Source: Streptomyces sp. NBC_01237 (GTDB taxonomy: Bacteria; Actinomycetota; Actinomycetes; Streptomycetales; Streptomycetaceae). Taken from it: a stretch of 64,000 nt of DNA. Numbering within the stretch: the first letter of the stretch is position 1; every line of letters starts with the position of its first letter. The position numbers and the translations under genes are program-made. This document shows positions 21,117 to 29,787 of the stretch, one piece after another. The stretch lies in contig NZ_CP108508.1 in NCBI RefSeq assembly GCF_035917275.1, positions 1,612,001 to 1,676,000 of the forward strand, written 5' to 3'. The notes beneath the pieces were generated by a model. The model was not told the origin of the DNA. It saw only the letters and a program-made list of their open reading frames with translations, and made no database searches.

Positions 21117-22255
21117 CAGATCTCCATCCCGAACGGCCGGGTGAACCGGACGTCACCCTCGACCATGTCTCGCATGTCTTCGACGTTGTGGCGGAACATC
21201 AGCATCCGTTCGATGCCGAACCCGAAGGCGAATCCGCTGTACTTCTTGGGGTCGACGCCGCAGGCGATGAGCACCTTGGGGTTGACCATGCCGCAGCCGC
21301 CGAGCTCGATCCAGCCCTCGCTGCCGCAGGTGCGGCAGGGGCGGTCCGGGTTGCCGACGGACTCGCCGCGGCAGACGTAGCAGACCATGTCCATCTCGGC
21401 GGACGGCTCGGTGAACGGGAAGAAGTTCGGCCGCAGCCGGGTCTTCATGTCCGCTCCGAAGAGCGCCTGGACCATGTGGTCGAGGGTGCCCTTGAGGTCG
21501 GCCATGGTGAGGCCCTCGTCGACGGCCAGCAGCTCGATCTGGTGGAAGACCGGGGTGTGCGTGGCGTCGAGCTCGTCGGTGCGGTAGACCCGTCCCGGGC
21601 AGACCACGTAGACGGGCGGCTTGCGCTCCAGCAGGGAGCGGGCCTGGACCGGCGAGGTGTGCGTGCGCAGCACGATGCCGGACTCGTCGCCCGTGGTCGT
21701 CCTGCCGTCGGGCGTGGTGCCCTGGACGAAGAAGGTGTCCTGCGTCTGCCGGGCCGGGTGGTCGGGCACGAAGTTCAGGGCGTCGAAGTTGAACCACTCC
21801 GCCTCGACCTCGGGGCCCTCCGCGATCTCGTAGCCCATGGCCACGAAGACGTCCGCGACGCGCTCCATGATGGTCGTGAGGGGGTGGCGGGCTCCTGCCG
21901 GGGTGCGGTCGTAGGGCAGGGTGACGTCCACCGCCTCCTCGACCAGTACCCGGGCGTCCCGCTCGGCCTCCAGTTCCGCCTGACGGGCGGCGAGGGCCTT
22001 GGAGACGGCGCCGCGGGCCTGGCCCACGCGCTTGCCCGCCTCGGCCTTGGCCTGCGGCGGCAGAGCGCCGATCTCCCGGTTGGCGAGGGACAGCGGCGAG
22101 GTACCTCCGGTGTGCGCGGTCTTCGCCTGGGCGAGCGCGTCGAGGTCGCCCGCGGCGGCGAAGGCGGCGAACGCCTCGTCCCGCATGCGCTCGATCTCTT
22201 CCGGTTTCAGTGCCTCGACCTCGACTGGGTCGTACGACTTGTTCGGTGCCGACAT
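21116..22255 (-). CDS. pheS: phenylalanyl-tRNA synthetase alpha subunit
   Basis: 379 aa from ATG 22255, with GGGAAG upstream. The coiled-coil N-terminus (residues 15-110) precedes the class II core: motif 2 around [19 protein letters not shown] and motif 3 [13 protein letters not shown] near the C-terminus. An inserted CYVCRGES...CRTCGSEGW holds four cysteines, likely a zinc knuckle as in other actinobacterial PheS. It is the first gene of pheS-pheT. The leader contains a compact CCGGGGG/CCCCCGG hairpin (22293-22309), but no Phe-rich leader peptide or T-box was seen. Confidence 0.97.
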   Translation of the reverse strand: MSAPNKSYDPVEVEALKPEEIERMRDEAFAAFAAAGDLDALAQAKTAHTGGTSPLSLANREIGALPPQAKAEAGKRVGQARGAVSKALAARQAELEAERDARVLVEEAVDVTLPYDRTPAGARHPLTTIMERVADVFVAMGYEIAEGPEVEAEWFNFDALNFVPDHPARQTQDTFFVQGTTPDGRTTTGDESGIVLRTHTSPVQARSLLERKPPVYVVCPGRVYRTDELDATHTPVFHQIELLAVDEGLTMADLKGTLDHMVQALFGADMKTRLRPNFFPFTEPSAEMDMVCYVCRGESVGNPDRPCRTCGSEGWIELGGCGMVNPKVLIACGVDPKKYSGFAFGFGIERMLMFRHNVEDMRDMVEGDVRFTRPFGMEI

Positions 22256-22454
22256 CTCTTCCCGTGCTTCCGATTGGCTGATACTGCTCTTACCGGGGGA
22301 TACCCCCGGACCCCCGTGGCCCCGCTCGACGCCTGGAGGACACAAAGGTGCCAAAGGTCGAGTCTAAGGGCCGCGGTGGGTGGAGGGGGCCGTGGGCGGC
22401 TCAGGGCCCGCCCGTCGCCCACCGACACGCTGCCCGATCGCTCCGCAGACCCAC

Positions 22455-23705
22455 TCAGTTCAAGTAGGCCGGCGCGCTCACGGGCAGAATAAATCGGAAT
22501 TCGGCGCCGCCGCCGGGTCCGCGGTCGACGGTGATCGTGCCGCCGTGGGCCTCGACGATTCCCTTGACGATATAGAGGCCCAGACCGGTCCCGCCGCGCT
22601 TGCTCCCCCGCCAGAAGCGGGTGAAGACGCGTCCCATCGACTCCTCGGGGATGCCGGGGCCTTCGTCGCTCACGGTGACTGCCGTTCCTGTTGCGTCACT
22701 CTTCGCCGGCGCGGGTGCGGGGGCAATGTCAATAGTGACGGTTCCCTCACCGTGCCGCACCGCGTTTTCGAGCAGATTGCCGAGCACCTGGTCGACCTTG
22801 TCGGGGTCGGCCCACAGGTCGGGCAGCGGCTGCCGGGTACGGACGAGGAAGCGGTCGGGCTCCTGCCCGTTCGCGGTGAGGGCCTGGATGTGGCGTTCGA
22901 CCGCGGCGGAGATGTCGACCGGCTGACGCCGCAGCTCCAGGCGGCCGGAGTCGATCCGGGAGATGTCGAGCAGTTCGGCGATGAGCCGGGTGACGCGGCC
23001 CGCGTCGGCGTCGACGGTCTCCAGCATCAGCCGCTTCTGGTCGTCGGTGAAGCGTTCCCACTTGGCCAGGAGCGTCGCGGTGAAGCCCTTGACCGAGGTC
23101 AGAGGGGAGCGCAGTTCATGGGCGACGGTGGCGATCAGCTCGGCGTGGCTGCGTTCGGTGCGCCGCCTGGCCTCGGTGCCGCGCAGCGAGACCACGACAC
23201 GGCGCACCGGCCCGGTCGGCCGCTCGCGTACGTACCGCGCGGAGACCAGGACCTCGCGGCCGCCGGGCAGCAGGAGGTTGCACTCGGGCTGTCCCACGCG
23301 GGTGGCGAGCCCGCCGTACGGGTCGGTCAGGGTCCACCAGCGCTGCCCCTTGAGGTCCTCCAGGGGCAGCGCGTGCTCCAGGGAACGGCCGAGTGCGGCG
23401 GCGCGCGGGGTGGCGGTGATCCGGGCGGCGGCGGAGTTGAAGCAGATGACCCGGCCGCTCGCGTCGGCGATGACGAGGCCGTCGGGAAGGTCGTCCGCGT
23501 CGATGCCGGGACCGACGTCGTCGAGGACGTCTCCGGCGGATTCCCGGCCGGTGGTCCCCCCGAGGTGCCGGCCGGCTTCCCCGAGCTGCCGGCCGGCGCC
23601 GTCCCCGCCCGTGTCCATGACGTCCGGACCCGTACCGTCCCGGTCCGCGGCAGTGCGTACGACGGCCGTGTGTGCCTGACGCGGACCGCTCATACCGACA
23701 GCCAT
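22455..23705 (-). CDS. PAS-containing sensor histidine kinase
   Basis: 416 aa from ATG 23705 (GTG 23720 and ATG 23693 are also possible). There is no membrane segment, so it is cytosolic. A PAS domain lies at about residues 68-175 (LPDGLVIADASGRVICFNSAA). The HisKA box is HAELIATVAHELRSPLTSVKG near residue 185 (phospho-His in AHELRSP), followed by the N box NLLENAVRHG, G1 VSDEGPGIPE and G2 GTGLGLYIVKGIVEAHGG. There is no response regulator next to it, so it is an orphan; its partner is unknown. Confidence 0.9.
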   Translation of the reverse strand: MAVGMSGPRQAHTAVVRTAADRDGTGPDVMDTGGDGAGRQLGEAGRHLGGTTGRESAGDVLDDVGPGIDADDLPDGLVIADASGRVICFNSAAARITATPRAAALGRSLEHALPLEDLKGQRWWTLTDPYGGLATRVGQPECNLLLPGGREVLVSARYVRERPTGPVRRVVVSLRGTEARRRTERSHAELIATVAHELRSPLTSVKGFTATLLAKWERFTDDQKRLMLETVDADAGRVTRLIAELLDISRIDSGRLELRRQPVDISAAVERHIQALTANGQEPDRFLVRTRQPLPDLWADPDKVDQVLGNLLENAVRHGEGTVTIDIAPAPAPAKSDATGTAVTVSDEGPGIPEESMGRVFTRFWRGSKRGGTGLGLYIVKGIVEAHGGTITVDRGPGGGAEFRFILPVSAPAYLN

Positions 23706-23910
23706 ATTCCCGTACCCCACCTCTCGAACCGGTGCAGTGGGCCCCCGAGTTCGTCACCCTACTAGTCGTCGGTGAGCCGGCGACACCCTGCGGGGGCGCA
23801 CTGCGCCGGTGCGCCGGTGGGACGGCTCACGCGGTGGCCGGTATCGGTCGGTGACCGGTGGCGCGCCCCGCGTCCACGGGCTGCCGGAGGGCGACGCCGA
23901 CCGGGGTGGA

Positions 23911-24750
23911 TCAGGCGGTACGGCGCGGGCGCTGCGCCCGCGCGGAGGCGTACAGGCAGACGGCCGCCGCGGTCGCGAGGTTGAGGCTCTCCGCCTTGCC
24001 GTGGATGGGGACGCGGACCACGGCGTCGGCCAGCGCACGGGTCTCCTCGGGCAGTCCCCACGCCTCGTTGCCGAAGACCCAGGCGGTGGGGCCTCCCATG
24101 GTGCCCGCGTCCAGCTCGTCGTCGAGGTCGTGGGCGCCGGCGCCGTCGGCGGCGAGGATACGTACCCCGGCGTCCCGCAGTCCCCGCACGGCCTGCTCGA
24201 CGGGGACTCCGACGGCGACCGGCAGATGGAACAGCGAACCGACCGACGCCCGCACGGACTTGGGGTTGTAGAGGTCCACCGAGGCATCGGTGAGCACGAC
24301 GGCGTCGGCACCCGCCGCGTCGGCGCAGCGCAGCACCGTGCCGGCGTTCCCCGGGTCCCGTACGTTGGCGAGCACGGCCACCAGCGTGGGCTTCGCGGCG
24401 AGGATCTGTTCGAACGGCGAGTCCAGGAAGCGGCAGACGCCGATCAGGCCCTGTGGAGTGACGGTCTGCGACACATCGGCCAGTACCTCGCTGTCGGCCA
24501 GATGCACCCGGGCGCCCGCCGCGTGGGCGGCGTCGATGATGTCGCCGTACCGCTCGGCGGCCTCGACGGTGGCGAACAGCTCGATGAGCGTCGGCTCACC
24601 GTCGCTGCCCCGGTGGCCGGCGGCCTCGCGCACGGCCTGCGGCCCCTCGGCGATGAACCGGCGCTCCTTGCCGCGGAAGTTTCGCTTGGCCAGCCGCCGG
24701 GCGGCGGTGACGCGCGGCGATCGCGGGGAGATCAGTTCGGGGGTGCCCAT
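23911..24750 (-). CDS. TrmH/SpoU-family RNA 2'-O-methyltransferase
   Basis: 279 aa from ATG 24750. The N-terminal substrate-binding domain (KERRFIAEGPQAVREA, residues 28-43) is followed by the knotted SPOUT domain with its three motifs: LANVRDPGNAGTVLRCADAAG (about residues 127-147), WVFGNEAWGLPEE (about 228-240) and VRVPIHGKAESLNLATAAAV (about 248-267). Such enzymes methylate ribose in rRNA or tRNA. It follows rplT 117 bp downstream in the same direction and may be an operon extension of infC-rpmI-rplT. Confidence 0.92.
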   Translation of the reverse strand: MGTPELISPRSPRVTAARRLAKRNFRGKERRFIAEGPQAVREAAGHRGSDGEPTLIELFATVEAAERYGDIIDAAHAAGARVHLADSEVLADVSQTVTPQGLIGVCRFLDSPFEQILAAKPTLVAVLANVRDPGNAGTVLRCADAAGADAVVLTDASVDLYNPKSVRASVGSLFHLPVAVGVPVEQAVRGLRDAGVRILAADGAGAHDLDDELDAGTMGGPTAWVFGNEAWGLPEETRALADAVVRVPIHGKAESLNLATAAAVCLYASARAQRPRRTA

Positions 24751-24866
24751 GGTCGGCGGCGAGCCTCTCTGCGTACGGAGGTGGGGATCAGGTGGCGCAA
24801 CGCACCGGACCCGCAGACGGCGTGCGCCTGCGGGTCCGGCTCAGATACCTGGAAGAGCGGCCTGGA

Positions 24867-25250
24867 TCAGGCGGCCTTCGGGGCGTTGACGTCGCTCGGG
24901 AGGGCCTTCTGGGCAACCTCGACGAGGGCGGCGAACGCGTTGGCGTCGTTGACCGCGAGCTCGGCCAGGATCTTGCGGTCCACCTCGATGTTGGCGGCCT
25001 TCAGACCCTGGATGAGGCGGTTGTACGTCATGCCGTTCTGGCGGGCAGCGGCGTTGATGCGCTGGATCCACAGCTGACGGAAGTCGCCCTTGCGCTTCTT
25101 GCGGTCGTTGTAGTTGTAGACCAGGGAGTGGGTGACCTGCTCCTTGGCCTTGCGGTACAGGCGCGAGCGCTGACCGCGGTAGCCCTTGGCGGCCTCGAGA
25201 ATTGCCCGGCGCTTCTTGTGGGCGTTTACTGCCCGCTTGACGCGTGCCAC
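24867..25250 (-). CDS. rplT: 50S ribosomal protein L20
   Basis: 127 aa from GTG 25250, with AAGGAG 7 nt upstream. Typical L20: [23 protein letters not shown] at the basic N-terminus, then [20 protein letters not shown] and [15 protein letters not shown]. It binds 23S rRNA early in 50S assembly, and in several bacteria represses its own operon. It is the last ribosomal gene of infC-rpmI-rplT. Confidence 0.98.
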   Translation of the reverse strand: MARVKRAVNAHKKRRAILEAAKGYRGQRSRLYRKAKEQVTHSLVYNYNDRKKRKGDFRQLWIQRINAAARQNGMTYNRLIQGLKAANIEVDRKILAELAVNDANAFAALVEVAQKALPSDVNAPKAA

Positions 25251-25269
25251 TTGTTAACTCCTTGTAGCG

Positions 25270-25350
25270 GGGCCGTGGTTGTCCTCACACGGCCCGGAAA
25301 CGAATTGGTCCCGGTGTGATCGAGGTCGTGCCCCCGGGGTCACCGGGGGC
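25270..25350 (-). promoter_or_regulatory. two hairpins in the rpmI-rplT spacer
   Basis: Reading leftwards from the rpmI stop: GCCCCCGG/CCGGGGGC (25330-25350), then GGGCCGTG/CACGGCCC (25270-25295), which ends about 20 nt before the rplT GTG. Their place in front of rplT suits an L20-binding operator or an mRNA-processing site. This is inference from position only. Confidence 0.45.
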
Positions 25351-25356
25351 CGAACC

Positions 25357-25551
25357 TCACTTGCCGAGAAGCTTCTTGATCTTCTTGGCGTCGGCCGGAG
25401 CCACGACGACCGTGCCGGTCAGCGAGCGGGTCTTCTTGGACGACTTGTGCTCGAGCAGGTGGCGCTTGCCGGCCCTCTCGCGGAGCACCTTGCCGGAGCC
25501 GGTGATCTTGAAGCGCTTGCTGGCACCGCTGTGCGTCTTGTTCTTCGGCAT
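25357..25551 (-). CDS. rpmI: 50S ribosomal protein L35
   Basis: 64 aa from ATG 25551. It is entirely standard: [20 protein letters not shown] at the start, [16 protein letters not shown] in the middle and KKIKKLLGK at the end. It lies between infC and rplT in the conserved order. Confidence 0.98.
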   Translation of the reverse strand: MPKNKTHSGASKRFKITGSGKVLRERAGKRHLLEHKSSKKTRSLTGTVVVAPADAKKIKKLLGK

Positions 25552-25671
25552 CGCGCCGTTCTCTCCTCGTCAGTGGCGCCCCTCACGGTGCGGGCACCGG
25601 ACTGCAGGGGCGTCAGATCTCTATGGGATTCCGTGGGGACCCGGGGGCGCCTGGATGGCAGCCCCCGAGGA

Positions 25672-26334
25672 TCACGCCTCGGAAGGTGTCTCGGTCGGAG
25701 CCTCGGCGGCTGCGGCCGGAGCCTCAGCAGCCTCACCCTCGGACTCGGCGTCGGGCGCATAGCCCTGACGCTCCGCCTTGCGGGCGGCCTGGGCCTCGCG
25801 GGCCTCGGCCATGGCTTCGGTCTTCTTCTTGTGCGGGCCCAGAACCATGATCATGTTCCGGCCGTCCTGCTTCGGGTTGGACTCGATGAAACCGAGGTCC
25901 TCGACATCCGAAGCGAGACGCTGGAGCAGTCGGAAGCCCAGCTCGGGGCGGGACTGCTCACGACCACGGAACATGATCGTGATCTTGACCTTGTCGCCCT
26001 GCTTGAGGAACCGGACGACGTGACCCTTCTTGGTGTCATAGTCGTGCGGGTCGATCTTCGGCCGGAGCTTCATCTCCTTGATGACCGTGTGCGCCTGGTT
26101 CTTGCGCGCCTCACGGGCCTTCATGGCCGACTCGTACTTGAACTTCCCGTAGTCCATGAGCTTGCACACGGGCGGACGGGCGGTCGCCGCCACCTCGACC
26201 AGGTCGAGGTCGTACTCCTGTGCGAGCTCCAGGGCCTTGGCAAGCGGAACAATCCCGACCTGCTCGCCGCTGGGACCGACAAGTCGCACCTCGGGAACGC
26301 GAATCCGGTCGTTGATGCGGGGCTCGGCGCTGAT
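25672..26334 (-). CDS. infC: translation initiation factor IF-3, apparent AUC start codon
   Basis: Binds the 30S subunit, discriminates initiator tRNA and start codons, and prevents 50S joining. It is 220 aa if it starts at ATC 26334: GAGGAGG sits 4 nt upstream, followed by (I)[19 protein letters not shown], exactly where IF-3 normally begins. No ATG, GTG or TTG occurs in frame until TTG 26403, which lacks a ribosome site. A rare start codon is the known basis of IF-3 autocontrol in E. coli (AUU). The domains are complete, followed by an Ala/Glu-rich C-terminal tail (about residues 185-220) common in streptomycetes. Confidence 0.93.
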   Translation of the reverse strand: MSAEPRINDRIRVPEVRLVGPSGEQVGIVPLAKALELAQEYDLDLVEVAATARPPVCKLMDYGKFKYESAMKAREARKNQAHTVIKEMKLRPKIDPHDYDTKKGHVVRFLKQGDKVKITIMFRGREQSRPELGFRLLQRLASDVEDLGFIESNPKQDGRNMIMVLGPHKKKTEAMAEAREAQAARKAERQGYAPDAESEGEAAEAPAAAAEAPTETPSEA

Positions 26335-26722
26335 GGATCCTCCTCGGTAGCACCACGCGACCGCCTGGCGGACAGCCGCGTAACGTCTGTTTCGTGAGAC
26401 CAACCGAGCCGGAACGGCAAAAATGCCCCGGACGGGACACAGGCGGGGCTCCTGGAACTACCGGAACACCGCCGCGTCTACCGCGGGGCGCATCGGGCGG
26501 CTCCATCGTCCGTACGGAACGATGGTCGCCACCTGACCGGTGACCCGCCGTCCTCAAGGGACAGCCAGGTGGGAGATCGGAGCCTCCACTTGTGGGCCGG
26601 GCACATAGATGTCCGGCCGGTCGTTACACAAGGTTAGCAGCTTCTCCGGAGTGGCGCCGACCGGTGCGCGCAACGGGCTCCCGCGGACAGTGGCGTACGG
26701 GCCTGGCCTTATCGTGTGGGAC
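26335..26722 (-). other. infC leader and promoter region
   Basis: 388 bp without a gene, between infC and the divergent DUF1844 gene. Reading leftwards towards infC there is a dyad CCATCGT...ACGATGG (26502-26524) and then a small terminator-like hairpin at 26419-26449. No confident -35/-10 pair was found for infC. A TATCGT hexamer at 26710-26715 fits a rightward -10 for the DUF1844 gene. Confidence 0.5.
26419..26449 (-). terminator. attenuator-like hairpin with U-tract in infC leader
   Basis: On the leftward strand GCCCCG (26444-26449) pairs with CGGGGC (26425-26430) around a 13-nt loop and is followed by ATTTTTG. A run of five T is rare in this genome, so a rho-independent stop or pause upstream of infC is plausible. 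Confidence 0.5.
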
Positions 26723-27094
26723 ATGAGCGACGCGACCCCCAGCACCGATTCCGCCGGTTCCCCCGGCTTCGACGACATGGCCCGCGACATCGCGGAGGTC
26801 CCCGCGGTCGAGGTGATCGTGACGGTCGCCGTCAACCTGATGAGCGCGGCCGCCGTCAAGCTCGGCCTGACCGAGGAGGGCGAGGAGCACAAGGACCTGG
26901 ACGAGGCCCGCAAGCTGGTCCACGCGCTCGCCGGACTGCTGGACGCGAGCACCACGGAGATCAGCACCTTCCACGCCTCTCCGCTGCGGGACGGCCTGAA
27001 GTCGCTCCAGCTGGCCTTCCGCGAGGCGTCCCTCGTACCGGACGAGCCCGGCCAGGGCCCCGGCGAGAAGTACACCGGCCCGGTCTACGGCTGA
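26723..27094 (+). CDS. DUF1844 domain protein
   Basis: 123 aa from ATG 26723. DUF1844 core: DDMARDIAEVPAVEVIVTVA (residues 17-36), then NLMSAAAVKLGL and DLDEARKLVHALAGLLDA (about 58-75). It is a small helical protein found beside infC in many actinobacteria; its function is unknown. TATCGT at 26710-26715 ends 7 nt before the A of ATG, so the mRNA is probably leaderless. A strong terminator follows the stop. Confidence 0.88.
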   Translation: MSDATPSTDSAGSPGFDDMARDIAEVPAVEVIVTVAVNLMSAAAVKLGLTEEGEEHKDLDEARKLVHALAGLLDASTTEISTFHASPLRDGLKSLQLAFREASLVPDEPGQGPGEKYTGPVYG

Positions 27095-27118
27095 CCGCGC
27101 CTCCCCCGCACCCACCCC

Positions 27119-27160
27119 GCGAGCCCGCCGCCGGTGACACCGGCGGCGGGCTCGCGCTTT
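27119..27160. terminator. bidirectional terminator after DUF1844
   Basis: An 18-bp perfect palindrome: GCGAGCCCGCCGCCGGTG (27119-27136) and CACCGGCGGCGGGCTCGC (27138-27155), then GCTTTC. It separates the convergent DUF1844 and aquaporin genes. Confidence 0.88.
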
Positions 27161-27194
27161 CCGTTCCGGCCGGGGCCGGGTGTCCGCGCCGGGT

Positions 27195-27908
27195 TCAGGC
27201 GGTTCCGTCGAGCTGCGCGGGCTCCAGGGCCGGCACCGGATGGGTCAGCCGGTGCGCGTACGCCGCGATCACGCCGCCGACCAGTGGCGCCACGATGAAC
27301 AGCCACAGCTGGGAGAGGGCCGCACCGCCCGCGAACAGGGCCGGACCGAGGGAGCGGGCCGGGTTGACCGAGGTGCCGGTCAGCGGGATGCCCACCAGGT
27401 GGATCGCCGCGAGGGACAGCCCGATGGGTAGCCCGTCGAAGCCGATGACCGCGACCTTGTGGGTCACCGCCAGCACCACGAAGACCAGCAGGAAGGTCAG
27501 CACCACCTCGGCGAGGAACGCTCCGCCCAGGTTGATGCCGACGGCCGACCGGTCGTCGTAGCCGTTGCTCCCGAACGCTCCGCTCGTCTTCAGCCCCGGA
27601 ACCTGCTTGGCCAGCAGGAAGAGCAGGGCCGCACCCACGATGGCGCCGAGGAACTGGGCCACCCAGTACTCGATCGCCGTCCGGAGGTCGATCCTGCGGG
27701 CCACCAGCATGCCCAGCGTGACCGCCGGGTTCACATGGCAGCCGGAGACCGGCCCCAGCGCGTAGGCGAGCGCGAGCAGCATGAAGCCGAACGTGAGGGC
27801 GATGCCCACCGTTCCGATGTACTCGACGGCGAGCACCGCCGATCCGACGGCGAAGAAGACCAGCAGCAGCGTTCCCAGGAATTCCGACACCACTGTCCGC
27901 GTCTGCAT
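27195..27908 (-). CDS. aquaporin (MIP family channel)
   Basis: 237 aa from ATG 27908. Six membrane helices and both pore loops are visible: CHVNPAVTLG near residue 57 and SVNPARSLGPA near residue 180. The residue before the second NPA is Val-Asn, and the following Arg is the selectivity-filter arginine. The narrow-filter pattern suits water rather than glycerol (AqpZ-like), but this is an inference. It is monocistronic and convergent with DUF1844. Confidence 0.9.
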   Translation of the reverse strand: MQTRTVVSEFLGTLLLVFFAVGSAVLAVEYIGTVGIALTFGFMLLALAYALGPVSGCHVNPAVTLGMLVARRIDLRTAIEYWVAQFLGAIVGAALLFLLAKQVPGLKTSGAFGSNGYDDRSAVGINLGGAFLAEVVLTFLLVFVVLAVTHKVAVIGFDGLPIGLSLAAIHLVGIPLTGTSVNPARSLGPALFAGGAALSQLWLFIVAPLVGGVIAAYAHRLTHPVPALEPAQLDGTA

Positions 27909-28009
27909 ACAACCACCTCGCGAGATCTGGGGAGATCAGTCGGTTTGATCCGATTTCCCGCTCATTCTCATGGTGCGAGGCGAGATGCGCGCGTCGAGCA
28001 GAGCGGCGA

Positions 28010-28738
28010 TCAGCGAGTGAACAGCGGTTCACCCGGAGCGACCGCCCCGGCGGGCAGCAGCGCCAGATCGAGGCCGCGCACCAGCCTGGCCCGCAGCACC
28101 TCGCTGGCCGACAGGGCTTCGGCGACGCGGCGGGCCGCCTCGGCGGGCACGGCGTCCGGGGCCAGGACGAGTGCCAGCGTGCCGTCGGCCGGGCCCGGCC
28201 CGAGGTGGGCCCGGATCACGGCGGACTCGGCCGCCACCGTGTCCCGTACCGCCGCGACGACGGCCGGGTCCTGGAGCGGGTCCGTGCTGGTGCGGTTCTC
28301 GGCCACCGCCAGCAGGGCCGGACCGGTCAGCTCGAACGCGACGGGCCCGGCGAGGTCCAGCACCACCGTGTCGGCCTTCTCGTGCGCGGCGGCCTGGAGT
28401 GCCTGGTGCAGGGGTACGGCGACGGGGCGGGCCTCGGGGTCCCAGCGGGCCAGCGAAGCGGTCGAGGTGAAGGCGGGCAGCGCGCGCCGGTCACCGGCCT
28501 GGAGCGTGGGGACCGCCATGTCACTGGTCTTCTCGCGGCGAAGCCCGTTCTCGTCCTCCTCGACCTCGCCGAGAACGGCGACCACCGGAACGAGCAGCCG
28601 GGCGGTCCGAAGTGCTTCGAGGACCGGGCCCACCGCCGTCCGGTCCGCCGACCAGGCGGCGAGCGCCTCGGTCAGTGCGGGATCGGCCGTGCCGTCGTCG
28701 TCGGAGAAACCGGGGTCCGGAATGTTCTTGAGCGCCAC
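28010..28738 (-). CDS. SseB family protein
   Basis: 242 aa from ATG 28738. The N-terminal half carries the SseB pattern ALAAWSADRTAVGPVLEALRT (about residues 26-46), LLVPVVAVLGEVEEDENGLRREKTSDMAVPTL and ALPAFTSTASLARWDP. In enterics SseB-like proteins bind partners of secretion or envelope systems; in streptomycetes the role is not known. The final third (DPLQDPAVVAAVRDTVAAES) resembles SseB C-terminal domains. The 305 bp on the upstream side up to 29043 show no recognisable element. Confidence 0.8.
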   Translation of the reverse strand: MALKNIPDPGFSDDDGTADPALTEALAAWSADRTAVGPVLEALRTARLLVPVVAVLGEVEEDENGLRREKTSDMAVPTLQAGDRRALPAFTSTASLARWDPEARPVAVPLHQALQAAAHEKADTVVLDLAGPVAFELTGPALLAVAENRTSTDPLQDPAVVAAVRDTVAAESAVIRAHLGPGPADGTLALVLAPDAVPAEAARRVAEALSASEVLRARLVRGLDLALLPAGAVAPGEPLFTR

Positions 28739-29043
28739 GGGACGAGCGTAGTCCCTGCCCCTTCCCGCCCCGGCGACAGGTCGGGCACAGGCCGCGGCCC
28801 GGTGGGGTTCCCGGCGTCCGGACCGGGTGCCGGCACGGGTTGTGCCGTCGGTCCACCCGGTCCGCCCGGCGCCCGCGGCGGTGAGGGCCGTGGTGACCGC
28901 CGCGGTGCTGCCGGACCGTTCGACCGCCGGGGGCGCGCATCAGGTGGGTCGCGCGCCGGATGCCTCGCGCGGTGCCGTGGCCTCCGTATCGTCCGCCTCA
29001 CCGTCCGCCACACGGGCACCGGCGGCGGGGAAAGGAGGCCGAG

Positions 29044-29787
29044 GTGGATCTCGACGCGGAGCTGGCCTGGGTGGTCGCGCCCCTGATCGGTGACGCCCGG
29101 CTGTCGGTCGCGGTGCTGGACACCGGCAGTGGGACGGGTGCGGTGTACGGGGACGGGGCGGCGTACGACACCGCGAGCATCGTCAAGGTGGACATCCTGG
29201 CGGCACTGCTGCTGCGGGCCCAGGACGAGGGGCGCGGGCTGAGCGACGCCGAGCGGACGTACGCGGCCGCGATGATCGGGCGCAGCGACAATGCCTCGGC
29301 CACCAGGCTCTGGCGGGTGATGGGGGGCGCGGAGGGGCTCGACGCGGCGAACGTACGGCTCGGCCTGACCGGCACCGCCGCCGCGCGGGCCTGGGGGCTG
29401 ACACAGACCACCGCGGCGGATCAGGTACGGCTGTTGCGGGCGGTGTTCGACGGGAACGGCGACAGTGAATCCGCACAGGGGACCGCCGGGGTGTCCGTGC
29501 TCTCGCGGGCGTCCCGGGCCTATGTGCGGCGGCTGATGGGGCGGGTCGAGGCGGACCAGCAGTGGGGGGTCTCCGCGGCGGGCGACGCGTGGGCGCTGAA
29601 GAACGGCTGGATGCCGCGCACCACGACGGGGCTCTGGGACATCAACAGCATCGGGAGGGTACGGGCCGGCGGGCGCGACTGTCTGATGGCCGTGCTCTGT
29701 GACGGGCAGCCGACGAAGGAGGCCGGCATCACGCTGGTCGAGGCCGTCGCGAAGGCCGCGGTCGGCGTGGTCAGCGGCGCCCGGTGA
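29044..29787 (+). CDS. beta-lactamase-like serine hydrolase
   Basis: 247 aa from GTG 29044, with AAAGGAGG 5 nt upstream. Penicillin-recognising motifs are present: the SxxK nucleophile ASIVKVDILAAL (about residues 43-54), SDN in MIGRSDNASATRLW (about 77-90) and KNG in ALKNGWMP (about 182-189) in place of KTG. There is no signal peptide, so it is either cytosolic or exported by another route, which is unusual for a class A-like fold. Its 3' end overlaps the convergent mycosin gene by 17 bp. The substrate is unknown. Confidence 0.85.
   Translation: MDLDAELAWVVAPLIGDARLSVAVLDTGSGTGAVYGDGAAYDTASIVKVDILAALLLRAQDEGRGLSDAERTYAAAMIGRSDNASATRLWRVMGGAEGLDAANVRLGLTGTAAARAWGLTQTTAADQVRLLRAVFDGNGDSESAQGTAGVSVLSRASRAYVRRLMGRVEADQQWGVSAAGDAWALKNGWMPRTTTGLWDINSIGRVRAGGRDCLMAVLCDGQPTKEAGITLVEAVAKAAVGVVSGAR

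Noticed and set aside
22256..22458. T-box or Phe leader peptide before pheS
   Set aside because: No T-box motif or Phe-rich short frame was found; only one compact hairpin.
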